64,000 nucleotides of DNA from Coprinopsis marcescibilis. Its lineage: Eukaryota; Basidiomycota; Agaricomycetes; Agaricales; Psathyrellaceae. Shown here one piece after another: positions 1 to 10,504 of the stretch. The stretch lies in the NCBI GenBank assembly GCA_004369085.1, contig ML210188.1, forward strand, positions 1-64,000, given 5' to 3'. Position 1 is the stretch's first letter. Each line of letters opens with the position of its first letter. The notes beneath the pieces are model-generated. The model searched no databases. It was not told the origin of the DNA and was given only the letters and a program-made list of their open reading frames with translations. Made by a program: the position numbers and the translations under genes.

Positions 1-295
1 CATCATTTGGGACAGATAATGTACTGAGACAATACTCTGAACTCATGCATACATAATCAATTTAAAAAAATTCGGGGGATATTCCCCACGATGAGATCTG
101 CAGTCGGAGTTAAAGTTTTAGTTAAAAGTGGCCACCACAATGCTACTGTAGACTTCATGCCATATAACATCTCCCCAACATTTTAAATTTCATACATAGG
201 TTTGCTAACTACATGCCAATTGGGCTGTTTGCATATTGTCTCGGCAAATCGCAGTCCTGGTGCTCCTTCCACTTTCGAGTCCCGTGTCAGGACAG

Positions 296-425
296 GTCAG
301 GACTCTCAGACCGTGTCGAATTCTCACAACCGGACCCTCGGTCTCTCGGCCTCTCAGCCTTTCGGACGTTCGTACTTTCGTACAGCCGGACCGCCGGACC
401 TTCGTACGTCCGGACTTTCCATGAA
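296..425. repeat. Short imperfect repeats rich in CGGAC / TTCGTAC
   Basis: Within about 130 bases the words CGGAC, GTCCGGAC and TTCGTAC recur several times in both orientations. One example is the near-palindrome around 390-416, which contains ccggaccttcgtacgtccgg. The surrounding sequence is not coding. It could fold as a hairpin or hold several binding sites for a dimeric factor. No known element is recognised. Confidence 0.35.
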
Positions 426-2345
426 TGGAAAGCTCTCAAAGTTATCAAACCCGATCAGACCATGTTGCGTACTTATGTCGGGATTGTATACCGTCTTTTC
501 ATTCGCAGACGTTCAAATAAATATGTATAAAGGTTCAAACATCATATAAGTCAAGGGAAAGTGCGGGCGTACATATAAGTAGGTTCTACATGTTAGGGGC
601 GTGTTTGTTTGGCAAGAGCCTGCGAAATAACGGTTTCAATCGCCGCTTTTGGCAGTCCGTCTCTCCAGCTGTTGCACCCACCTTTGATTCTTTACCAAAT
701 GTACCATTCCAATCCCCTCCATCTGATTGATATGTCTCTGGCAGTAACACCACCAAATCTCACGGGACGGGGCATATACTGCAGTCTCCTGCTGAAATTT
801 GCCCCAGTAATGGCTTAGAATTCGGTGCTGACCATTTGGGGATCATTTTGCGTCAAGCGCAAGAAGGCGCGGACATCGGACAATGCTTTCATTGCACCTT
901 TTGCGATTGGGATCAATATGGAGGCAGCTTCACGACATAACTTGACAGCGTGAAAAGGATGCTGGATCTGTATTGATTTTCTGACGACTCTTCTGACTCT
1001 GACGCTGTAGGTACATTCCGTGATTGATGAGATAGGACAATAACCCATCTCCATGGTATGCACGATCCTGACATCTCTTCTTCCGGATGCAGCGAGGCAA
1101 CTGTGGTAAGTAGTCATCTTTACCATTGATTCCATTCACCCTACTGACCGAGTTCATACCAAGGGTGCGGTAACTGTACATGTCAGGCGTTATTTTGTGA
1201 GGATATGGCGCCGTATAAGTATTACCGTTGCTCCGTTCCCACTCTGTCATTACCTGGCTGTACATGCTGACATTACCATGAGAGTTGACATACCGATGTC
1301 CTTTATCAGGTAGCGCGTGGACTCGCAGCTTTCTTGTGCAGCGGGATGACACTCTCCTGGTTCGTCAAGGAGGCATAATAGAGCTTATGCCTATCTCCTG
1401 GGACCCAGAGGAGGGGAATCCGTCTATCCGCCGCCAGCCGAAGGTAATAGAACGCCTCAAACACGAGGAATGCTAGAAGAGTTGACCTCGATGGCAAGAC
1501 ACTCCAATAACGATGGAAACGCCGCTTCGGAATGTCAAGATCCCGCCAAGAATGCTTGGAGCGGCTTTCTCATATCCATATTTCTGTACCAACACGGTGT
1601 TCAGATGTGAATGGAGTGGCACAAATCTCTTTCGTCCTTTAAATCTCCCATTGGTGAGGTATGGAGTGCAGCCGACGCGAGCGGCCCTACGAATTAACGG
1701 GTTATTGCTTTCGGTCCTAGAACTCGACGAAAACCCGATTTCATTGAGGTACATCACCCGCCAGAAACGACCCGAGTACTGACCGAAATTCACAGGCCGT
1801 GACAAGTACATAAGAATGTGTCACTCAGGGCATCGTGATCAAGTTACTATCAGGCCCAGCCGGCGGTGAAAGCCTGTTGCACACCAGAAATTCTTGCCCA
1901 ACGCGTACGACAGAGGATTGGAGGACAACAGGCCCGCGCGGTCAATTCTTTTTTGAGAAGAAGCTCTGTACCCCACGCCACTTTGCGAGGGAATTGCAAG
2001 GTTGCTCCTTTTGATAGTTGGTGTGTAACCCTGGTACGATTTGACTGGACAATGCAGAGACACTTACCTAAAATTCTAAGGCACGATGGCGTTACGATTG
2101 AACCCCGAACGCAGGCTGTGGGTCGGTCATGACAGAAGCTTGGAAGACATGATGGGAGAGGGCTCGGCGTTGTCCTAGGGCTTGAGGCCCTATCAGAAGG
2201 CCTCACAGCACATAAACACTCCACTTTTAGAACACCTTTTTATTTGTCCGAATCTCAGGTACAATCCAGGCTAGGACTCAGAGCCAAGCTCGAGGATCGC
2301 GATCCAATGTCCTCCTTCCCAAAACATATGGTGGGTCATCCGAGC

Positions 2346-2352
2346 TATAAAT
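2346..2352 (+). promoter_or_regulatory. TATA-like box of laccase 1
   Basis: TATAAAT lies 42 bases upstream of the laccase ATG at 2394. The position suits a core promoter with a very short 5' leader. The call rests on motif and spacing only. Confidence 0.45.
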
Positions 2353-2393
2353 CTCTCTGAAAACCTCGAACAGTCCCCAGTTCGAGACCCGTC

Positions 2394-5060
2394 ATGGTTG
2401 TTTTCACTCCCGCGTTCAAGCTCCTGTCTCTCTTTGCTTTCTTCACGCCTGCACTCTCTGCGGATGTGTACTATAACTTTGACATCGTGAATGCAAACAT
2501 TGCACCAGACGGGTTCACCCGTGCTGCTGTCCTGGTCAACGGTGTCTTCCCCGGTACTCTCATTCAGGCCACGAGGAATGACGTCCTGCACATAACTGTC
2601 AACAATCTATTGACGAACCCCAATATGAGGTAGGATCTACTTCGCGTGTATTGGATCTCGACGGCTGACAGACTTTCGTAGGCGAAGCACTTCAATCCAC
2701 TGGCACGGTTTGGTGAGTTGCTTGTTCCGAACCCGGCTCCCACAACTGACTATCCCCTGTCTATCAGTTCCAAGGAAGGACCGCGTCGGAGGATGGTGGT
2801 TTGTATCCTTCACTCCCCGTTATTCGGGAATATGTTAACAGTTTCCCTCAGCGGCGATGGTTACTCAGTGCCCTATTGCGCCGGGCCATTCCTACACTTA
2901 TGACAGTAAGCCAACATACCTTCATCAATGACTTACAGTCGATTAAACGTATTCTCAGTCCCATTGAACGGCCAGTCTGGCACCCACTGGTAAGCGGGAC
3001 CGGAAATTTGCAGCTCTGTCGATGACCCTGACCACTCTCACAGGTATCACAGGTACGCTCACATAATATTGCGACCCTTGTTAGAGCTTGACAATATACT
3101 TCTGCGGTCGAAAGTCACCTTTCGTCTCAATACGTTGATGGTCTACGAGGGTGAGCGTTTCTGAAGTCGCTGAAGCAGAAACTCCCATCTGATGTCTCCA
3201 CTAGCGCTATCGTAATTTACGGTACAGATCCCTGTTTCTCCGCGAACACACGAGGATGCTGATTTATGCTGCGCAGACCCTACTGATCCTCATCTGGCCT
3301 TGTATGACGACGATAATGCTAACACAGTTATCCAACTCGGTGACTGGTATCATCTCGTAAGATAATGTTTTGCCCATTTCTATCTTGGTGTCTCACCGGT
3401 GCTCGCAGGCTGCACCAGGGATACAAGACAACTACTTGACCAACACCCACGATGAACCGGTGTGCTTCCATTCATACTCAACATCGTCATTTTTCTAACC
3501 CTCAAGCTTCAGGTGCCCGACTCTGGAACTATCAATGGTGTTGGCCGTTACGACGGCGGTCCTGCTGTTCCTTGGACCAGGATCAATGTTGTCGCAGGCA
3601 GGAAGTACAGACTTCGGATTATTAACATCTCTGCATACGGAAGCTTCGAATTCTCTATTGAAAACCATCAGCTTACCATCATCGAAGTCCGTTCTTTCGC
3701 TGTCTATGACCTCCAGCGCTTACTCAAATTGATGTATCAATCAATAGGCTGACGGCGTCAACCACCAACCGAGGACCGTGGACGGATTCCACATTTATGC
3801 CGGCCAGCGTTACTCGGCCGTGCTCCACGCCAACAAAGCGGTTAGAAACTATTGGATTCGCGCTCCAATGGAAGTAAAGAACGACAGCGACAATGACAAT
3901 CGTACGTCCGACAATATATCAGTACTACATCTCTACTGACTACTTGAATACTCTTTAAGTTGACGACGAGCTGATTTATGGTGTGCTCCATTACGATGGT
4001 GCCCCCAGCGCCAACCCTACAACTCGGGCTGACAGAGACCCCGACAATGTCCTTAACGAGTATCAACTTGTCCCACTCGAGAACCCTGGCCCTCCAGGTG
4101 GAAGTGGCCCTGCTGACAGAGTTATTAACCTAAGTTATGATCGTACCACCAGTGGCGGTGTTACCCAGGTAAGTTCATCTAAACGCAAAGTGAATGTGCC
4201 CGACTCCCCATCCTTCTGCAGTGGAGGTTTAACAACAAGGCATATCACTCCCCCAACATTCCGACCTTGTTAAAGATCTTGTCTGGCGCTACTGTCGATT
4301 CCGACTTCACAGCTTCCGAACACACAATCACCATAAACCACAACGATATTGTCGAACTTCACCTCAGTGGATCTGCAAATGGTACGTTCGTATTTCTTAT
4401 CGCTATCAAGAACTATCACTAATCCTGCCTTAGGCCATGACCAGTACGTGTGGCGAGCTTATCATCGCTTACTCGACCATTAAAATCTGTTCTACCGTTC
4501 TCCCACAGCCCATTCCAGTGAGTCTTCAACCCTCACTGTCCGGCTGGACTCGCTCTCAGCTTTCATTTCAGCCTGCACGGTCACGCATTCGATGTCATCA
4601 AAGGCAGTTCAGGACCCGCCAACTACGTCAACCCTCCTCGCCGGGATGTCTTCGCCATCAGGGGCGGAACTGGAATAATTCGTTTCAGGGCCGACAATCC
4701 TGGTCCTTGGTATGTTTTACCGTTCTTCGGAAAATACGATTCTGATTCCTGATTCCTGATTCCTCGAATCTCTAGGTTTCTCCACTGCCGTGAGCTTAAT
4801 GATCCCTTCGTCCGCGCTAAACGCTGATAAACTCTGGTGCTTCTTAAACGTATAGATATCGGTAAGTCCCAACTTAGTCCTAAGCCTTCAGACTAATAAC
4901 TGACTTGTCTCACCTAGACTGGCATCTTGAAGCAGGGTTGGCTGTCGTATTTGCTGAAGCGCCAGCTGATCAGCGCACTGGGCCGCAGGCCCAGATTATC
5001 AAGTCTGAGTGGCTTGATTTGTGCCCGATTTACGATGCACTCCCCCCCGCCCTGCAGTAG
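2394..5060 (+). CDS. Laccase (multicopper oxidase), copy 1
   Basis: Secreted blue copper oxidase that oxidises phenols and reduces O2 to water. The model has 20 exons and 530 residues: 2394-2629, 2682-2712, 2768-2798, 2852-2905, 2959-2989, 3044-3052, 3115-3150, 3205-3221, 3277-3356, 3409-3459, 3513-3686, 3748-3901, 3960-4168, 4222-4381, 4434-4443, 4509-4517, 4572-4709, 4776-4789, 4856-4861 and 4918-5060. All phases close. A signal peptide of about 22 residues precedes ADVYYNFDI. All four copper signatures are present: HWHG, HWYHSH, HPFHLHGH and [12 protein letters not shown], with Leu at the axial T1 position. The copper motifs are split across exons of 6-14 nt. It is very similar to the laccase at 10.5-13.1 kb, which points to a local duplication. 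Family and intactness are well supported; the physiological substrate is unknown. Confidence 0.96.
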
Positions 5061-5424
5061 ACCAACCGCACGCGGCACAAGCGACGGACGAATCGACATT
5101 ATTTTCCTGATCGAAAGGATTTCACTCTGAGCTAAGGTCATCCTCGCTGGCGTAGCTTCAAACATCTTCTACAGAGACATTTTTTATGCTTTTGAATATG
5201 ATTTCTACGGTTATCTTGTTATCGCATTCTGACGGGGCCAGCCGCCTTGGCAGCAATATCAATCGCGTGATGTCATCGCACGTGTTTCATCACGTTCTGT
5301 TGATTGACGTGAACACTGAAGACCATGATTCCATGTATTCACGCCGGTTGATCTTGAACTGCATCCCGGTTACTTTCTGAGGCTTTCTCCTTCTTCTTCG
5401 GCTTTGCACTGCAGATATACTACT
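5061..5424. other. Gap between laccase 1 and the Sos7-like gene
   Basis: The two genes are in tandem, so this stretch should hold the laccase 3' end and the promoter of the next gene. No open frame or clear motif is visible apart from a pyrimidine-rich run (ttctccttcttcttcgg) about 30 bases before the ATG at 5425, a common pattern at basidiomycete transcription starts. Confidence 0.4.
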
Positions 5425-6663
5425 ATGGCTTCCCAACGATTATCCACTGGAGCACCTGTAGAACAGGATCCAAAGCTCGAATTGGCCAAAAAACTCAATG
5501 AGCAATTGGAACAAGCCGATCTACGGATGGATCGCCACCAGAAGGATTTTTCGACGTATAGGCTGGAAGTGGATGACTTGTCAGACGGAGAGGATCAAAG
5601 GTTGAAGGATCCAGCGGTGGTAGCAGCAGATGTCGCAGAACAAATTGCAAGTGTTCGATGTCTAACACCTTCGCCTTAATTGACCTCGGTTCTCAAGGCT
5701 TTTCTTAGGAAACTTAAATTCCAGTATTTGGAGCAGAATGCGAAGGATAAATACGTAAAGTCCATCGTCAGTGATATTGAAGACGCTCCTATGGTAACCG
5801 CGGACGACAACCTCGAGCTGGCGGCGTCGAACGAGGAGAAGAAGGCGAAATTGAAGGTGGCGAAGGAGGGACTGACAGAGGCACAGCATAACATCAGAAC
5901 GTTGGCACCAATGGTTGAACAAGGCGCGTATTTTATAGCGCTGTACTTTATTGTGCTGATACCGCTCTCCAGACTATGCAGCAGTAGAAAAGGCGATTGA
6001 ACGAGCAGATTTCCTGGCACAGAGGATCCTAGACGCACGACTCGCCTTGATGAGACTACGTCAGACACATCCCCATCCTCGACTCACAGTGGCGACAGCA
6101 GAACAAAAGCTGGAAGACCAAGTTACTGAAATGCAAGAACTCAACGATGAGGTGGATATTGTGAAGCAGGAAGTACGATCTGTGAAGGACCATGCGAAGG
6201 CTGCTGCGCTCCAAGTGGAGAAGCTTCGCATCCAGCAGACGGAATCGGAGAGAGCCGTGGAGGCATTGCAGCTGGAGGAGGACGACAATAGGCTGGTGCC
6301 ATTATACGATTGGTCCGTAATGTTGTACAATTTTACGTCACAATTAACTAACCCATCTAAAGGTATACAGCCTCGCTGCACCTTCATCGCTCGATTTTCA
6401 ACCTCGAAGAGTCGCATTCTGTGTCAGAAAACGAACTAAGGCTGACCTATGCGCTGGAGCCATCGACGAAAGTGACAGTCACGCTGATATTCGCCCCAGA
6501 TACTCGGGGGCTGGCTGGCGTAGAGACCGTTGGGTTCGAGGAACTGGGCGTAGAGACCACCGATATAATCGAGGCCCATCTCCTTACCAACGATGTTCCT
6601 GGCCTCATCTCTCTGCTCCTCTCAAGAGCTCGCGCAGCCCTTGCTCCAAATCCCGACTCATGA
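5425..6663 (+). CDS. Kinetochore protein Sos7-like (coiled coil)
   Basis: Predicted 362 residues in four exons: 5425-5646, 5698-5923, 5973-6312 and 6363-6663; phases close. The protein is mostly charged coiled coil. It contains FLRKLKFQYLEQNAKDKYV near residue 75, which resembles the N-terminal signature I associate with fungal Sos7/Kre28-type kinetochore linkers. A compact C-terminal domain follows the coiled coils. Two introns appear to be GC-AG: 5647-5697 opens with GCAAGT, and 5924-5972 opens with GCGCGT. In both cases only that choice restores the frame. Sos7 works with Spc7/KNL1 in outer kinetochore assembly. The assignment rests on one motif plus architecture, so another coiled-coil protein is possible. 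Confidence 0.6.
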
Positions 6664-8767
6664 CATTCCGTTGGTCCTATGGCACTGTACACCATTGATT
6701 CGCTAATTTATCTTGGATTTCATTTTGAAGATATTGCCGACGATGACGTCCATGGCTGTCCTCGCACTCTCTTTTACCAAAATCCGACGAATGGAAGTTT
6801 TGTTTCGCTGAGGTACGTACGGGAAGTTAAACTTTGCTGGCTGCCTTCCTCGGACCGGTCTTCACGGCCGTTGGGAGCCGATGTTAAAGTCATCGCTCCT
6901 TTGCCATCCTCGAAGAGAACAGTGAATTCCTCTTAAGCCAGTTCCGCCGAACCGGCGCCAAGGGATGCTCCGGGTCGAAAGTGCCAAAGTGTGGGCGGAT
7001 TCTTACAGTAGTCACCTCGCGAAACAGTGCGTAAACCAGAAAACGTTGCGAATCAGTGGAATAGCCCACTCCCAAAGATCTACTGGACTCGTTACCGCCC
7101 ATCAATTCGGTTTCCTTTTCGCGTGAGCAGAACTAACGATGTTCCCCTGACGCAGAAAAAAAGTTCGTCGAGGAACCAGGCACAGGTCTAGAGATTTACA
7201 GGGACTTGGCTATACATCCGTCGGGAATGATCGAAGAATTGACGGAGGCGTTACAGGGCGTTACCACGATGTTACTTCTAAGTTCATGAAAACCACCTTT
7301 GACGTTAATCCATCCTGTCAACTCTGCGTTGTAGTCGTTCTCTTCCGGCCTCCCGATTTGATGCAGGTCATGTCTTTCGACAGCGAAATCGCATCTTCTG
7401 AGATACCATTCAACATTGTAATCTATTCAATCTCAACATCGGACTAAAGAGTTAATCATTGTTGATGAAGCCAGTAAATATTTCTTGAACCGCCGAAATT
7501 ACCGCCAGGCGGGCCAGTCAAAGCTTTCCTGTTTAAGAGGGAAGAACTCGCCGGGAATATGGTAAACATGGAGGAATAAGAGGTCACCACAAACTAGGAT
7601 CATCCACTCTGAAACGATTAATACCTGTTCACCCTTAATGGCGACGATATCGCGCTGACTCCGATTGAGGGGTGCCATCTTGCACCGGATTCACGTTTAA
7701 TGTCGAATGGATGACCGCTAAGATAAAAGTCCAGAGTTTGACGGCAACTCGATGATAATAGATGTGCTATGAATGGAATGGGCGGTGCGAGCGCAAGAAG
7801 TGCGTGCACTGGTTATTATTCTCATGGGGGTGAGTAGAACTTGCCATTGGCAGAACAGCGAGGACAGATCGCGGCAACACAGACCCTCGAGTATGCTATT
7901 GCTGTTGGCTTGAAACATATAACCGATCAAACCTACATTCTTATGTATCGGGAATGTTGAAAAGCAGATAGGCGCCAAGTTTCAACACCCAATTTGTGAC
8001 AATTACTCCCGATGTTGCCAATCAAAAATTTTAACATCATTGTTTGGTTTCAGGGGCTAAAGCCTTGCACGGTTCTGGAGATCATTCTGCGCGCTGGCAG
8101 TGAGTCCAGTCCTTGCAAAACCAATGTCCGAACAGGCTTGCGAGAGGCTCAACACGAACTTAAAAGTGATCCTGATATCGCTTATATTCACTCTGTCATA
8201 TACACTGTCTATCTCAGTCCAAGGTCAGGTCTCGGAATGATCGCTGACGCTTTAAGTGCTAGCTGTGTAACGGCCGCGGCTATGTTTCCCTCAACCGTTG
8301 TCATCTACACTATCCCCGCCCAGCGTGCGTCGAATTCGCTGAGACAGATTCAGTGATACCCTCTCCAACTTCGTGGATACCATCTGTTTTCTAATGACTA
8401 GTATGCCCAATGGTCCCCGCACTAGACGAGGTATGTATCGACTCTTGATTGAGGCAATATCCGATTCGTCCTTAGTTTTGACGATACTGCTTCAGGTCCA
8501 CACTGCTTTAAGCCGTATTTCCCTCGCAATGCGCCCTACATCTGGACAGGCTCTGTATATTGGTTGGTTCATTGAGGATACGCAGAGATAAAGGCTCAAT
8601 TTCCCCTGCTGATCTTCACATGGAACGTCGCAACCTTGGCCTGACCTGTCCAGTTCCTCTGGTCTCACCTCCTGATTGACAAGGAAAAAATCAGCCATCA
8701 CCTACTTATTTGATGCTGCTAGACATCCTGTTGAACGCTTTATAACGCCGGTATTTTCAGATTTTTT
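6664..8767. other. Intergenic region with degenerate coding-like stretches
   Basis: About 2.1 kb without a supportable intact gene. Open stretches at 6679-6936 (+) and 6890-7105 (-) overlap and match nothing I know. The right part (8012-8600) has remnants resembling a membrane-protein gene, listed separately. Just before 8768 there is only the presumed promoter of the next gene. Confidence 0.4.
8012..8600 (+). pseudogene. Possible decayed membrane-protein gene (DUF6534-like fragment)
   Basis: The stretch encodes SGLGMIADALSASCVTAAA near 8225-8280, reminiscent of the Gly...Ala-Asp transmembrane segment of Agaricomycete DUF6534-type proteins. In that family a segment like RTDSLIDTL follows. 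Here the corresponding words lie in another frame behind stop codons (around 8330-8400), and no set of introns restores a full reading frame. I infer a relic. The similarity is weak and could be chance. Confidence 0.22.
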
Positions 8768-10238
8768 ATGCAGGCTGGGCCCATCATGCAATCCACGAAA
8801 ATGCTCCTGTCAGTGACCTTTGCCAACGTAGGCATCGAAGGTGTCCTCACAGGCGCCTTCATAGTCCTCAATATGGCGGCATTGTCTCTGTTACTCTCCC
8901 GCGCGCGTACGACCATCGCAGGCGAAGATCGAAAGAATGTTATTCCACTGTCACTCCGACTGCGGTCCATCTTGAACACACCTCTCATCCCTGGAAGCTT
9001 GATCCTTTTATTCTCTGCCATTTCGGTGAGTTACGACAACGTACTTAGCGAAGAACGACTGCTTACATAAACAGCATTGGATAGTCACCTTGATTCGAGC
9101 AATGCAAGGCGTTGCAATAATCGATGATGGCGGGTCAGCCGCTGACTTCTTCAAGGACGCGTCGCAACCGACTCTCTCAGCCATGGCAGTCTTTACTGCA
9201 ACATCAATTGCAGTCGCAGATTTGCTACTCGTGTGGCGATTATGGGTCGTCTCAAACAGATGCAAATGGATCCTCATACCTCCTTTGGCCCTTTCGGTGG
9301 CGTTCAGCGGTTTGTCTAGAATCCTGTTTGCATTTGACTGCAAGTGATACTTACTGGACTGAATTTTCAGTAACAATGGCCCGCGTAACCGTATTTTTCG
9401 CCAGGGCATCGTCAGATATGACGGTCTTCAACGAAGGTATATTCAACTGGATGGTGGCGACAATCGTATTTACGGCGTGGTACGTTTACTTGCGACATTT
9501 GGATAATGTCATGTGGAACTCAATTAATTCCTATTCAAGCATTAATTTATACTGCTCAGGTTCGATATCCTTCACCTTTGTGTCCACTTCCATGCTCACC
9601 TATCTCTAGGTCTGATCGTATTCTATATCTGGAGGATCAACTCCGCATCTCGCCCCTACACACAAACTAACATGAACGTACGTGGGCGACATTTCCAGCT
9701 GTCGACGTACAATGCAACCCAACTCACGCCAATCCTAGCCAATTGTCGTTATCATCATCGAAAGCGGAGCGCTCCATGCGTCAGTCGCAATTTCGTCGAT
9801 TAACCCTCTATTCCTGACTTGACTTACGAATCTCATAGCTTATGGTCTATGTTCTCCCTTGTGGCGTATCAGACTCGTTCGTCCCTATGGTGCCTAGCCA
9901 TCGACAACGCACCTGCAGTTTCTGGAATTGCTTTCATGTTAATCAATGTTCGAGTAGCACTCGGGCGCGACATCAACCCCCAATCGACTGCCTCCTGGAA
10001 CGGCAGCATCAGCTCGGCGGTGTTCAAAGCCCGGCATCCCCACCGACGGTCCCAAGAGTCAGCAGATGTGTCGATACGGTCGTGCAGCACTGACCTGTCG
10101 ACCTTCACATCAATCAGCCAAACCACTATCTCCGAACCGGTGACATCAGAAACGGGCCTCAAAAAGGGCCAACAACATCTTCCCCATCCCTCAAGTGCTG
10201 CGGGAGCTCGGGAAAATTCTAATTTTAGCATGGCGTAG
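8768..10238 (+). CDS. Multi-pass membrane protein, Agaricomycete-expanded family (paralogue A)
   Basis: Predicted 386 residues in six exons: 8768-9025, 9075-9309, 9371-9479, 9560-9677, 9739-9779 and 9839-10238; phases close. It shows six to seven hydrophobic segments, the words LLVWRLWVV, IVVIIIESGALHA and AFMLINVRVALG, and a polar Ser/Thr-rich tail of about 80 residues. These words recur in many uncharacterised mushroom membrane proteins; I know no biochemical function. It lies between the two laccases, and its closest visible relative is at 16.4-18.1 kb. The first ATG of the open frame was taken as start, just before the first helix. An upstream exon cannot be excluded. Confidence 0.75.
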
Positions 10239-10504
10239 CTGACAGCGCCTTTCGATGGACACATGGGACAGTTAGCATTTTGTCAGAATTCTGATTCGAT
10301 ATGTGTTTTCAGTACGCTTTGGACCATCTGACGATAACAATCAGTATCAGTCATTCGTTTATCAGTCTTGTACAACAGGCCAAAAACAAGAATTCGTATA
10401 ATGTATAGTAATCATAGATAACTTCGAGCTCGCTCCACAATTGTTCGTGAATGGTGTTTCTTCTTGGTCTCTTCCGTGGAATGGGCATCCTTGAAATGTT
10501 TAGA

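Larger units (their letters stand above)
1..2393. other. Intergenic region with possible decayed coding fragments
   Basis: No gene can be supported here. Short open stretches occur on both strands between about 800 and 2130. A minus-strand stretch at 930-1352 and a plus-strand one at 1285-1476 have protein-like composition, but none joins into a spliced model and none shows a family motif. I read this as non-coding or decayed coding sequence. The last 50 bases form the promoter and leader of the laccase that follows. Confidence 0.5.
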
